This document shows, in pieces, positions 45,424 to 54,447 of a stretch of DNA of 64,000 bases. Every line of letters begins with the position of its first letter. Position 1 is the first letter of the stretch. Where the stretch lies: assembly GCA_024710705.1 (NCBI GenBank), contig JANJUF010000090.1, positions 49,571 through 113,570 on the forward strand. Reading direction: 5' to 3'. Below the pieces are notes generated by a model. It searched no databases. It was given only the letters and a program-made list of their open reading frames with translations, and had not been told where the DNA came from. Made by a program: the position numbers and the translations under genes. The DNA is from Gemmatimonadaceae bacterium. Lineage in GTDB: Bacteria; Gemmatimonadota; Gemmatimonadetes; Gemmatimonadales; Gemmatimonadaceae.

Positions 45424-46580
45424 CAGCGCATCTCCTGCACGTAGGCGCGCGCGGCCGCATCGGCCGCGAGCAATGAGGTTCGATCGTCTCCGCGCACGCC
45501 CTGCAGCTTGGCGAGCGCCCCTTCAATGGCCACCGGAATCCTGGCGAAGTCCAGCGACCCCGCCAACACCCGTGCCACGGCGGCTTCGTTGGCGGCGTTG
45601 AACACCGCCGGCGCGGCCCCTCCCGCCTTCCCTGCCGCCACGCCCAATCCCAGCGTCGGGAAGGCGTCGTGCCGCACCGCCTCGAAGGTCAGCGGCGAAT
45701 GCGCCAGCGGATCGAAGCGCGGTACCCCAGCGTCGGCGAGCCGTTCCGGATAGGTGAGCGCGTACAGCACCGGGAGCTCCATCGAAGGAACCCCCATCTG
45801 GGCCAAAACGCTCCCGTCCTCGAACTCGACCATCGAGTGCACGATGCTCTGCGGGTGCACCACCACCTCGATCTTCTCGTAGGGGACGCCGAAAAGCACA
45901 TGGGCTTCGATCACCTCGAGCGCCTTGTTGGCCAGCGAGGCGCTATCCACGGTAATCTTCTTGCCCATCGCCCAAGTGGGGTGATTCAGCGCGTCCGAGA
46001 GCTTGGCGCCGCGGATGCGCTCCGTATCCCAGGTGCGGAACGGTCCACCGCTGGCGGTGATCACGAAACGCTTCACGCCCTGCACCGGGAGCAGTCCTTC
46101 ACCGCTGCTGCCGATTCGTCCGGCGAGACATTGCAACAACGCCGAGTGCTCGGAGTCCACCGGGATCACGCTGCCGCCCTTGGCGCGCACTGCGCGCTGC
46201 ACCAGCGTGCCGCCGATCACCAGGGTCTCCTTGTTGGCCAGCGCCACCCGCTTGCCGGCGGCGAGTGCGGCGAGCGTGGCGTCGAGCCCGGCTGCGCCGA
46301 CGACGGCATTCAACACGATCTGCGCGTCCGGGTGCTGTGCGGCGTCCACGAGGCACTGCGCGCCGCTGCCCCACGTGGCCGGCACCGCCCGGCCCGCCGG
46401 CTCCACGAGCCCTACGAAGGCCGGCCGCCAGCGCTGCGCCGCCTTCGCCAGCTCGTCGGCGTTGCCGTTCGCGGTGAGCGCCACGAGCCGGAAGCGATCG
46501 GGATGCCGCGCCACCACGCGCTGCGCCGTCTCGCCGATGCTGCCCGTCGCCCCGAGCAGCGCGACGCCGAGCGTGCTCAC
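45423..46580 (-). CDS. dxr: 1-deoxy-D-xylulose-5-phosphate reductoisomerase
   Basis: VALLGATGSIGETAQRVV; ALANKETLVIGG; PVDSEHSALLQCL. Confidence 0.95.
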   Translation of the reverse strand: MSTLGVALLGATGSIGETAQRVVARHPDRFRLVALTANGNADELAKAAQRWRPAFVGLVEPAGRAVPATWGSGAQCLVDAAQHPDAQIVLNAVVGAAGLDATLAALAAGKRVALANKETLVIGGTLVQRAVRAKGGSVIPVDSEHSALLQCLAGRIGSSGEGLLPVQGVKRFVITASGGPFRTWDTERIRGAKLSDALNHPTWAMGKKITVDSASLANKALEVIEAHVLFGVPYEKIEVVVHPQSIVHSMVEFEDGSVLAQMGVPSMELPVLYALTYPERLADAGVPRFDPLAHSPLTFEAVRHDAFPTLGLGVAAGKAGGAAPAVFNAANEAAVARVLAGSLDFARIPVAIEGALAKLQGVRGDDRTSLLAADAAARAYVQEMR

Positions 46581-47431
46581 GCGGCCACCACGAGTAGCAT
46601 ATCCAACAGCACATAGGCGATGGGCACCGTGAACAGCAGCGAGTCAATCCGATCCAGTACGCCGCCGTGACCCGGAATCAACGCCGAGCTGTCCTTCACG
46701 CCGGCCTCGCGCTTGAGCATGCTCTCCACGAGGTCACCCACCTGGGCGGCGATGCTCATCGCCACGCCGAAGATGATGATCCCCGTCCAGGTCATGCCGA
46801 GGTGCGCGACGGGCACGAGCACGAACTCCACGATCGCCCACGTGGAGACGATCGTCGTGCCGAGCGCACCATAGGCGCCGGCCCAGGTCTTACCCGGGCT
46901 CACCGAGGGCATGAGCTTCTTCTTGCCGAAACGCTTCCCGAAGAAGAACGCGCCGCTGTCGTTGAGCCAGGTGAGCACCACCGGCAGCGCCACCAGCAGC
47001 GTTCCGGCCAGGGGCTCGATCGCGAAGCGGTGATACCGCAGCGCGTACACGAAGGCGAGCATGCCGCCGGTGTACCAGACGCCGAACACCGTGGTCGCGA
47101 CCGACGCGATCGGCTTCCCGTCCGACCCGCGTGTCCAGAGCGCCACGCTGAGCATGGCCGGCACGAGCAGGGCGATCCACGCAATTCCGGGAATGGCGAA
47201 GCCGAGCCGGAGTGCGTGCAGCGCCAGCGGGACCAGCGCCGAGAGCACGATGCCCCACCACACCAGCGGCCGCGCACCGGTGCCCTGGGCCAACCGCGCG
47301 TATTCCCAGGCGCCGAGCGCAGCCGCGAGCGAAAGCAGGATGGCCAGCGGCGCGTCGCCAAACCACACCGCGGCCGCGACGACCGGAATCGCCGCCACCG
47401 CAAAGGCGATCCGCTTCGCGAACTCGCTCAT
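46577..47431 (-). CDS. cdsA: Phosphatidate cytidylyltransferase
   Basis: SPGKTWAGAYGALG; KDSSALIPGHGGVLDRIDSLLF. Confidence 0.9.
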   Translation of the reverse strand: MSEFAKRIAFAVAAIPVVAAAVWFGDAPLAILLSLAAALGAWEYARLAQGTGARPLVWWGIVLSALVPLALHALRLGFAIPGIAWIALLVPAMLSVALWTRGSDGKPIASVATTVFGVWYTGGMLAFVYALRYHRFAIEPLAGTLLVALPVVLTWLNDSGAFFFGKRFGKKKLMPSVSPGKTWAGAYGALGTTIVSTWAIVEFVLVPVAHLGMTWTGIIIFGVAMSIAAQVGDLVESMLKREAGVKDSSALIPGHGGVLDRIDSLLFTVPIAYVLLDMLLVVAA

Positions 47432-47452
47432 GGCGTTCTCACGAACACAACC

Positions 47453-48196
47453 TCAGACCGCGACCTTTCCGAACCGCCGATCGCGCTGCTGGAAGTCGAG
47501 GATCGCCTCGTAGAGGTTGGACCGCGAGAAGTCGGGCCACAACACCGGCGAGAGGAACAACTCGGCGTAGGCCACCTGCCACAGCATGAAGTTCGAGATG
47601 CGTTGCTCGCCCGAGGTGCGGATCAACAGGTCCGGATCCGGGCAGCCCTGCGTGTAGAGTTTGGACGCAAATGCTGCCTCATCCACCTGGTCGGCGGCGA
47701 TGCGACCCGCCGCCACATCCTCGGCGAGCAAGCGCGCCGCACGCGTCAGCTCCGCGCGTGCGCCGTACGAGATGAACAGGTTGAGCGTGAGCTTCGCGTT
47801 GCCGGCGGTCTGCGCCACCACGCGATCCACGGCGGCGCGCGCGGCGGGCACGAGCCGGTCGATGTCGCCCAGCACCTGCACGCGAACGCCCTGCTCGTGC
47901 AGCGAATCGGCCTCGGCCTGGATGTACTCCTCGAGCAGGGACATGAGCGCCGACACCTCACCGGGCGGACGCTGCCAGTTCTCCTGCGAGAACGCGAAGA
48001 GCGACAGCGCCTCGAGCCCCACTTCCAGCGCTCCCTCCACCACCTCGCGTACCGCCTTCATCCCGTGCCGGTGCCCCACCGGGCGCGGCAGCATCCGCTC
48101 GCGGGCCCAGCGGCCGTTGCCATCCATGATGATGGCCACGTGGCGCGGGACCACGCCGTGCAGGCGGATCTGGGAGAGGAGGTCGGCGGACGTCAT
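47453..48196 (-). CDS. uppS: Isoprenyl (undecaprenyl) diphosphate synthase
   Basis: HVAIIMDGNGRWARERMLPRPVGHRHGMKAVREVV; DLLIRTSGEQRISNFMLWQVAYAELF. Confidence 0.95.
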   Translation of the reverse strand: MTSADLLSQIRLHGVVPRHVAIIMDGNGRWARERMLPRPVGHRHGMKAVREVVEGALEVGLEALSLFAFSQENWQRPPGEVSALMSLLEEYIQAEADSLHEQGVRVQVLGDIDRLVPAARAAVDRVVAQTAGNAKLTLNLFISYGARAELTRAARLLAEDVAAGRIAADQVDEAAFASKLYTQGCPDPDLLIRTSGEQRISNFMLWQVAYAELFLSPVLWPDFSRSNLYEAILDFQQRDRRFGKVAV

Positions 48197-48217
48197 GGCG
48201 CGGAGAGCTGAGCGGGC

Positions 48218-48766
48218 TCAGACCTCCATGATCTCGGCTTCCTTGGCCTTCATCGCCGCGTCGATCTTCGCGATCTCCTCGTCGTGCAGCTTCTGGAGAT
48301 CCTTCTCGGCGTGCTTCACTTCGTCCTCGGACACTCCGGACAGCTTCTTCAGCGCATCGCGGGCATTGGTGCGGGCGTGGCGCACGGCGATGCGGCCATC
48401 CTCGGCGTACTTGTGCAGCAGCTTGGCCAGTTCCTTGCGGCGCTGCTCGTTCATCGACGGCAGCGGCACGCGGATCACCGCGCCCTGCGCCGAGGGGTCG
48501 AGCCCGAGGTTCGACTCACGGATCGCCTTCTCGATGGCCTTCACCTGGCCCTTGTCGAAGGGCGTGACCATCAGGAGGCGCGGCTCAGGAGCCGAGACGT
48601 TCGCGACTTGGTTCATCGCCATCAGCTGCCCGTACATCTCCACCTTCACCGTGTCGAGCATGGAGGGGGAGGCCTTGCCCGAGCGCACCGACGAGAACTC
48701 GCGCTTGGCGGCATCAACGCCCTTCTCCATCGCGACCTTGCAGTCCTTCAGGATGTTCTGGATCAT
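48218..48766 (-). CDS. frr: Ribosome recycling factor
   Basis: [47 protein letters not shown]. Confidence 0.95.
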   Translation of the reverse strand: MIQNILKDCKVAMEKGVDAAKREFSSVRSGKASPSMLDTVKVEMYGQLMAMNQVANVSAPEPRLLMVTPFDKGQVKAIEKAIRESNLGLDPSAQGAVIRVPLPSMNEQRRKELAKLLHKYAEDGRIAVRHARTNARDALKKLSGVSEDEVKHAEKDLQKLHDEEIAKIDAAMKAKEAEIMEV

Positions 48767-49473
48767 GAGACGAGGGTCCCCACGGGCTCGCCGCGCAGCG
48801 CGGCGGAGACGATGCCCGGTGTGTGGATGTTGAGGACGATGAGCGGGAGGTTGTTCTCGCGGCAGAGCGTGATGGCCGTCTGGTCCATCACCCGCAACTC
48901 CTCCGTCATGACGTCCTTGTACGAGATGCGGTCGTACTTCTTGGCGGTCGGTTCCTTCTTGGGATCGGCGCTGTACACGCCGTCCACGCTGGTGGCCTTG
49001 ATGATGACGTCGGCCTTCATCTGGATGGCCCGCAACACGGCGGCGGTGTCGGTGGAGAAATACGGATTCCCCGTGCCGGCGGCGAAGATCACGGCGCGTC
49101 CCTTCTCGAGGTGGCGGATCGCACGGCGCCGGATGTACGGCTCGGCGATCTCCTCCATGCGGATGGCCGTCATCACGCGGGTGTCGAGCCCCTCGCGTTC
49201 CAGCACATCCTGGAACGCGAGGGCGTTGATCACCGTGCCAAGCATGCCCATGTAGTCGGCGGAGACGCGGTCCATGCCCATCTTCGAGATCTGCGACCCG
49301 CGAACGATATTGCCGCCGCCGATCACCATCCCGATCTGTGCGCCCTGTTCGGCGATGGCCTTCACCTGCCGGGCGAAGTCGCGAATGGTATCGAAGTCAA
49401 AGCCGAAGCCCTTGTCTCCGGCGAGGGCTTCGCCGGAGAGCTTGAGGAGGACTCGCGGATACTTCAATGCCAT
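48763..49473 (-). CDS. pyrH: UMP kinase
   Basis: [54 protein letters not shown]. Confidence 0.95.
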   Translation of the reverse strand: MALKYPRVLLKLSGEALAGDKGFGFDFDTIRDFARQVKAIAEQGAQIGMVIGGGNIVRGSQISKMGMDRVSADYMGMLGTVINALAFQDVLEREGLDTRVMTAIRMEEIAEPYIRRRAIRHLEKGRAVIFAAGTGNPYFSTDTAAVLRAIQMKADVIIKATSVDGVYSADPKKEPTAKKYDRISYKDVMTEELRVMDQTAITLCRENNLPLIVLNIHTPGIVSAALRGEPVGTLVS

Positions 49474-49487
49474 CGCGCCGCCGCGGC

Positions 49488-50387
49488 TCAGGACTCGCCC
49501 ATCTTGACGCGCACGAAGCGCTTCACGGCCAGGGGCTGGCCGGCCGCCTTCGCCGTCGCCGCCACCAGGTCGCCGATGGTCTGCTTGTCGTCGCGCACCC
49601 AGGGCTGGCCCACGAGCGTCACTTCGCCGAGCAGCTTGGCGATGCGCCCCTCGACCATCTTCTCGGCGATCGCCTGCGGCTTGCCGCTCTCCACGGCCTG
49701 CGCCACGAAGATCTCGCGCTCCTTGGCGAGGAACTCCGGCGACACGCCGCTCTTGTCCACGGCGATGGCCACCACCGGCACGCCAGCAGCCACGTGCTCC
49801 GCCACCGACTTGCCGAGCTCCTTCGCCTGGTCGCCGTTGCCACCGCTGACCTCGACGATCACGCCAGCCTTGCCGTTGAAGTGCAGGTACGACCCCACCG
49901 TGCCGGCGCTCTGGAAGCGCGCGATGCGTCGGAGCTCCACCTTCTCGCCCGTCTTGGCCGAGGCGGCCTTCACGATGTCGCCGACGGTCTGGGACTTGTC
50001 GAAGGCCCAGGGCGTGGCGAGGTAGGCACCATCGGCGCCGACGGCCACGTGGCCATCCACCGCGGCGTCCTGCCCGAGGTGCTCGGCGAGCTTCTTGGAG
50101 AGGGCCACGAACTCGTCGTTGCGCCCCACGAAGTCCGTCTCGCAGTTGAGCTCGATCATCGCCGCGACGCTCGCGTCCGGCGAGGTCCAGATCACGATCT
50201 GGCCTTCCGAGGCGGCGCGGTCGGCCCGCTTGTCGGCCTTGGCGATGCCCTTCTTGCGGAGGATGTCCACGGCGGCGTTCATGTCGCCATTGGCCTCCTC
50301 GAGGGCCTTCTTGCAATCCATCATGCCGGCGCCCGTGCGGGCACGGAGCTCGGCGACGTCCTTGGCACTGATCTGCGTAGCAGCCAT
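49488..50387 (-). CDS. tsf: Elongation factor Ts
   Basis: [42 protein letters not shown]. Confidence 0.97.
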   Translation of the reverse strand: MAATQISAKDVAELRARTGAGMMDCKKALEEANGDMNAAVDILRKKGIAKADKRADRAASEGQIVIWTSPDASVAAMIELNCETDFVGRNDEFVALSKKLAEHLGQDAAVDGHVAVGADGAYLATPWAFDKSQTVGDIVKAASAKTGEKVELRRIARFQSAGTVGSYLHFNGKAGVIVEVSGGNGDQAKELGKSVAEHVAAGVPVVAIAVDKSGVSPEFLAKEREIFVAQAVESGKPQAIAEKMVEGRIAKLLGEVTLVGQPWVRDDKQTIGDLVAATAKAAGQPLAVKRFVRVKMGES

Positions 50388-50423
50388 ATGAATCTCAGGT
50401 GGTGAAGCTTGGGCGGTTGTGAA

Positions 50424-50463
50424 GTCGCCGCCGAGAGTGGGAATGCACTCGACCGGCGGCGAC
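50424..50463 (-). terminator. rpsB-tsf intergenic hairpin
   Basis: GTCGCCGCCG (50424-50433) / CGGCGGCGAC (50454-50463) with inner GAGTG/CACTC. Confidence 0.65.
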
Positions 50464-50517
50464 CGAAAGATACAGTACAGCAGGGTTCCCGACTACCGGG
50501 AACGCCGACGAGAACCC

Positions 50518-51429
50518 TTACTCGGCGGCGCCTTCGCCTTCAGCGGCATCGCCGGCGGCCGCTTCGGTGCCGGGCTTGAGGCGCGCAGCGATGGCGTCGG
50601 GCTTGGCGCGACGGCGGCGCGGACGGCCCGCCTTGTCGCCGCCACCGCGGCCACCACGTTCGTTGCCGCGCTCCTTTTCGGTACCGCGCTCAGACGACCA
50701 GGTGGTCGCCTCGCCGGACTCTTCGACGTCCGGACGCACCGGCGCCTCGCGACGGGCCTCGGAGATCGCGTCGGCCACGGCCGCCGTGATGAGCTCCACC
50801 GAGCGAATCGCATCGTCGTTGCCGGCAATCGGCACGGTGATGAGGTCCGGATCGGAGTTGGTGTCGCAGATGGCGATGAGCGGGATGCCGAGCTTGTTGG
50901 CCTCGTCCACCGCGATGCGCTCCTTCTTGGCATCCACGACGAACATCAGCCCCGGGAGCCGTCCGAGCGACTTGATGCCCGAGAGGTTCTTGGCCAGCTT
51001 GTCGCGCTGGCGGGCCATCATGAGCTGTTCCTTCTTCGTGTAGTTCTCGAAGGCCCCGCCCTCAACAGAACCGGCCTCGAGCTCCTTGAGCTTGCGGATC
51101 TGCTTCTTGACCGTGGCGAAGTTGGTCAGCAGCCCGCCAAGCCAGCGCTCGGTGATGTGCATCGAGCCCGACTTCTCAGCCTGCTCGGCGACAATGGCCG
51201 CGAGCTGCTGCTTGGTGCAGACGAAGAGGACCTGCTCACCGCGGAGCACGACTTCGCGCGCCAGCTCCTTGGCCTTCTCGAGCTGGGTGAGGGTCTTCTG
51301 GAGATCGATGATGTGAATCCCGTTGCGCTCCGCAAAAATGAAGCGGCGCATTTTGGGATTCCAACGGCGGGTCTGGTGTCCGAAGTGGACACCGGCCTTG
51401 AGGAGCTCGTCGAGCGAGGGACTGGACAT
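50518..51429 (-). CDS. rpsB: 30S ribosomal protein S2
   Basis: LLKAGVHFGHQTRRWNPKMRRFIFAERNGIHIIDLQKT; long basic C-terminal tail. Confidence 0.97.
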   Translation of the reverse strand: MSSPSLDELLKAGVHFGHQTRRWNPKMRRFIFAERNGIHIIDLQKTLTQLEKAKELAREVVLRGEQVLFVCTKQQLAAIVAEQAEKSGSMHITERWLGGLLTNFATVKKQIRKLKELEAGSVEGGAFENYTKKEQLMMARQRDKLAKNLSGIKSLGRLPGLMFVVDAKKERIAVDEANKLGIPLIAICDTNSDPDLITVPIAGNDDAIRSVELITAAVADAISEARREAPVRPDVEESGEATTWSSERGTEKERGNERGGRGGGDKAGRPRRRRAKPDAIAARLKPGTEAAAGDAAEGEGAAE

Positions 51430-51543
51430 TTTTGGCTTCGGTTTGAGCGTTGCGTCGCGTCATCGGCATTTCCAGACCGCGCCCGGATGGCACGGCACCC
51501 TGGGATGCCTCTGCTTCGCTGAGAGGTTGTACTGCAGGGTCGG

Positions 51544-51600
51544 GACGGAAGACGGAAGACGGAAGGAACTGCTTGTACCTTCCCTCTTCCGTCTTCCGTC
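51544..51600. repeat. (GACGGAA)x3 ... (TTCCGTC)x2 inverted heptamer repeat hairpin
   Basis: GACGGAAGACGGAAGACGGAAGG (51544-) vs CCTTCCCTCTTCCGTCTTCCGTC (-51600): ~23-bp stem, one mismatch. Confidence 0.85.
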
Positions 51601-51607
51601 TTGAAGC

Positions 51608-52003
51608 TTAGCGCTTCGAGAACTGGAACCGCTTACGCGCCTTCGGACGGCCCGGCTTCTTGCGCTCAACCGCACGCGCATCGCGCGTGAGCAGGCCCAA
51701 GTCGCGGAGCTTCGGACGGAGATCCTCGTCGATCTTCACCAGTGCGCGGGCGATGGCGAGGCGGAGCGCGCCGGCCTGGCCAGTCTGGCCACCGCCGGTG
51801 AGGTTCGCCTGCACGTCATACGCGCCGAGGGTTTCGGTCGCCGTGAACGGCTGCTGAATGGCCGTCACGAGGGCCGGGCGCGGGAAGTAATCCCCGAGCG
51901 TGCGGCCGTTGAGATCCCACTTCCCGGTGCCCGGGGTGAGGTACACGCGGCAAACGGCTTCCTTACGGCGGCCGATGGTGTGCGTCGAATTGGTCGTGGC
52001 CAT
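51608..52003 (-). CDS. rpsI: 30S ribosomal protein S9
   Basis: [27 protein letters not shown]-terminal [16 protein letters not shown]. Confidence 0.97.
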   Translation of the reverse strand: MATTNSTHTIGRRKEAVCRVYLTPGTGKWDLNGRTLGDYFPRPALVTAIQQPFTATETLGAYDVQANLTGGGQTGQAGALRLAIARALVKIDEDLRPKLRDLGLLTRDARAVERKKPGRPKARKRFQFSKR

Positions 52004-52006
52004 GTG

Positions 52007-52459
52007 TTACTTCGCCTCGGCCTTCGGGAAGGTGAGCGTCTCGGGCTGCTGGGCAGCGTGCGGGTGCTTGGCATCCGCGTAGACGCGGAGCTTGAGGCGG
52101 AGCTTCTGGCGGCCGAGGGCGGTTTTGGGCAGCATGCCGTAGACGGCCTTCTCGATCACGCGCTCGGGGTGCTTGGCGAGCATGGACGCGAAGGGCGTGT
52201 AGAGCTCGTGGCCCATGTAGCCGGTGTGGCGGAAGTAATTCTTCTGCTCCGCCTTGCGGCCGGTAACGCGGATCTTGGACGCGTTGATGACGATGACGTT
52301 GTCGCCCGTGTCCATATGGGGCGTGAACATCGGCTTGTGCTTGCCGCGGATGATCCGCGCGATCTCGGTGGCGAGGCGACCGAGGACCATTCCATCGGCG
52401 TCGACGACGAACCACTTCGCGTCGATGTCAGCCGGGGTGGCCGTGTACGTGCTACGCAT
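52007..52459 (-). CDS. rplM: 50S ribosomal protein L13
   Basis: WFVVDADGMVLGRLATEIARIIRGKHKPMFTPHMDTGDNVIVINASKIRVTGRK. Confidence 0.97.
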   Translation of the reverse strand: MRSTYTATPADIDAKWFVVDADGMVLGRLATEIARIIRGKHKPMFTPHMDTGDNVIVINASKIRVTGRKAEQKNYFRHTGYMGHELYTPFASMLAKHPERVIEKAVYGMLPKTALGRQKLRLKLRVYADAKHPHAAQQPETLTFPKAEAK

Positions 52460-52552
52460 TGGTCTCAACAACTGGAGAGGTACAACGCCTCACCGGTGCG
52501 GGATGCAACCCGGGTCTTGGCACCCAGTTAAGGGTTTTTGGGGCAGTCGGTA

Positions 52553-52581
52553 AAGCTAGTCCAGCGAGGTATTTGGGTCAA
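52553..52581 (-). promoter_or_regulatory. Candidate rplM promoter TTGACC-N17-TAGCTT
   Basis: -35 52576-52581, -10 52553-52558; ~85-nt leader before rplM ATG. Confidence 0.55.
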
Positions 52582-52788
52582 CTGGTGGGACTTGAGACGG
52601 AAGACGGAAGATGTAAGAACCGATTCGGGATCAAGTCGCAGTCTTCCTTCGTGTCGCTTCTCGCTCACGCGTCGGCCTTTCGTCGAGCCCAGTGGGTGGC
52701 TTCAGCGCGCAGAATGGCCGCCTGCGGGGGCCAAGCGGAAGACGGGCGAGCGGAAACCGTATGGCTCACACCTAAGTTATTATATCTC

Positions 52789-52817
52789 TTGCTTTTCTAT
52801 CATAAGCGGCTTATCTT
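52789..52817 (+). promoter_or_regulatory. Promoter/operator of antitoxin-like copy 1: TTGCTT-N17-TATCTT with ATAAGC-G-GCTTAT palindrome
   Basis: -35 52789-52794, -10 52812-52817, palindrome 52802-52814, ATG 6 nt after -10. Confidence 0.6.
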
Positions 52818-52823
52818 CTTTCC

Positions 52824-53087
52824 ATGACCTCTGTCCGGAAGTATCTCGCCGAAATCGGTGCGCGTGGTGGTCGGAAGAGCCGGCGCGCGCTCACGCCCTC
52901 GGCTGCCCGTTCGATGGTGCGCATTCGAGAGGCGCGGAAGGCGTTCAAGCGCTACCGTACCCGCTGCTTCTGGTGGGCAGACCCCTCGCTTCGAATCGGC
53001 GCCGACGACGTGGCGTGGGTTGCGGAGCAGCTCATGAAGCATGGCGATCGCGAGGCCTTTCAACTCGGGGCGAAGCTATGCCCGTAA
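52824..53087 (+). CDS. Small basic protein, putative antitoxin/partner of AbiEii-like NTase (copy 1)
   Basis: 87 aa MTSVRKYLAEIGARGGRKSRRALTPSAARSMVRIREARKAFKRYRTRCFWW...; overlaps the NTase start by 10 nt. Confidence 0.7.
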   Translation: MTSVRKYLAEIGARGGRKSRRALTPSAARSMVRIREARKAFKRYRTRCFWWADPSLRIGADDVAWVAEQLMKHGDREAFQLGAKLCP

Positions 53088-53884
53088 CTCCCTTCCAACT
53101 CGGCGTACTCGCGACGCTCGGGAGCCGCTCGGATCGGTACCTCGCCGGCGGTGCCGCCTTGCATCATGCCCCCGACTCGCTCCGGTTCAGCGACGACCTC
53201 GACTTCTTCCATGACGCCGAGGCGCGGGTGGCGGCCGCATTCGCGGCCGATCGGCAATTGCTCGACCGCGCCGGCTACGAGGTCGAACTCGCCTTCAGCC
53301 AGCCTGGCTTCATTCGCGCACTGGTGAGCCGGGGGGGCGAGGCGACGCGCGTTGACTGGTCGCACGACACCGCGTGGCGATTTTTCCCACTGCACCTCGC
53401 GAGCGGTGGTGGCTGGATGCTGCATCCGGTGGACTTGGCAATCAACAAGGTGCTGGCGCTTGCCGGCCGCAACGAGCCGCGCGACGTGCTCGACCTCCTG
53501 TGGTGCGACGAGCACGTGCTGAAGGCGGAGGCCTTGATGTGGGCCGCGCCGGGAAAGGATCCGGGCCTCTCGCCTCTGAGCCTCGTTGAACTCTTGTCGC
53601 GCCGCGGACGACTCGACGCCGCAGATCTCGCGCGACTCTCGCTCCGCGAAGCGCCGCCGACGCCGGCAGCAGTCCGAGAGACGTGGCACACACTGCTTGA
53701 ACGTGCCACGAATTTCGCGCGCACGCGCCCCGCGGGAGAGGTCGGCGTTCTCTATTTGGATTCGCACGGCGCCGCACGCGTGCCGACTGAAGAGCGAACG
53801 TTGACGGAGCAGGACTTGCGCATCCATCGGGGCGCGCCGGGGGGCGTTGTGCCCCGCATATCAGACGCCGCGCTCGGCGACTAG
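53078..53884 (+). CDS. AbiEii/AbiGii-like nucleotidyltransferase (putative toxin)
   Basis: YLAGGAALHHAPDSLRFSDDLDFFHDAE (GG...SxDLD NTase motif); DLAINKVLALAGRNEPRDVLDLLW. Confidence 0.75.
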   Translation: MPVTPFQLGVLATLGSRSDRYLAGGAALHHAPDSLRFSDDLDFFHDAEARVAAAFAADRQLLDRAGYEVELAFSQPGFIRALVSRGGEATRVDWSHDTAWRFFPLHLASGGGWMLHPVDLAINKVLALAGRNEPRDVLDLLWCDEHVLKAEALMWAAPGKDPGLSPLSLVELLSRRGRLDAADLARLSLREAPPTPAAVRETWHTLLERATNFARTRPAGEVGVLYLDSHGAARVPTEERTLTEQDLRIHRGAPGGVVPRISDAALGD

Positions 53885-53921
53885 AGCGCGGTCTGCGACC
53901 GCTCTCAACTGCTTATCCCCG

Positions 53922-53950
53922 TTGCATTTATATCATAAGCGTGGTATGGT
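53922..53950 (+). promoter_or_regulatory. Promoter of antitoxin-like copy 2: TTGCAT-N17-TATGGT with ATAAGC half site
   Basis: -35 53922-53927, -10 53945-53950, ATAAGC 53935-53940, GCTTAT 53911-53916, ATG 7 nt after -10. Confidence 0.55.
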
Positions 53951-53957
53951 ATTGTCG

Positions 53958-54248
53958 ATGCGCTCCGCTCGTCGATTCTTCGCTGAAATTGGGTCGCGCG
54001 GAGGCCGCAAAAGCCGCCGCGTCCTGACGCCTGCGGATGCCCGCTCCATGGTGCGTGTGCGCGAGGCGCGCAAGGCATTTAGGCGCTATCACGCGCGCTG
54101 CTTCTGGTGGACGAATCCCGAATTTCGAATCGGCGCCGAGGATGTGGCTTGGGTCGCGGAGCAACTCATGATTCACGGCGATCGAGAAGCCAACACGCTC
54201 GGGGCGAAGCTCCTCCCCCGCAAGCGCGAAACTTCACTCGACGACTAG
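53958..54248 (+). CDS. Paralogue of the small partner protein (copy 2, no adjacent NTase)
   Basis: MRSARRFFAEIGSRGGRKSRRVLTPADARSMVRVREARKAFRRYHARCFWWTNPEFRIGAEDVAWVAEQLMIHGDREANTLGAKLL, colinear with copy 1. Confidence 0.75.
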   Translation: MRSARRFFAEIGSRGGRKSRRVLTPADARSMVRVREARKAFRRYHARCFWWTNPEFRIGAEDVAWVAEQLMIHGDREANTLGAKLLPRKRETSLDD

Positions 54249-54447
54249 CGACCCGCTCGGCCTCATCATCGCGCCACGACCCGCGCCGGTCTCGTGCTGC
54301 TGCTGCGCTCTCCGTTGCCGAGCTGTCCGAACTTTCCGTAGCCCCAGCATTCCGCTCTGAAATCGAGTCGTATCGCGCACGTAGTACGGTGACCTGCATG
54401 AACGGAGCGGTAGCGTCCAGACGGCGCGCCCAAGTCCGGTGACTCCC

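Noticed and set aside
52538-53077. Extended N-terminus of the AbiEii-like ORF starting at 52538
   Set aside because: The extension overlaps the promoter and copy 1 gene out of frame; homology starts at 53078
53946-53957. Upstream in-frame ATG for small partner copy 2 (MVLSMRSARR)
   Set aside because: It lies inside the -10 box TATGGT; the ATG at 53958 aligns with copy 1 and fits the promoter geometry
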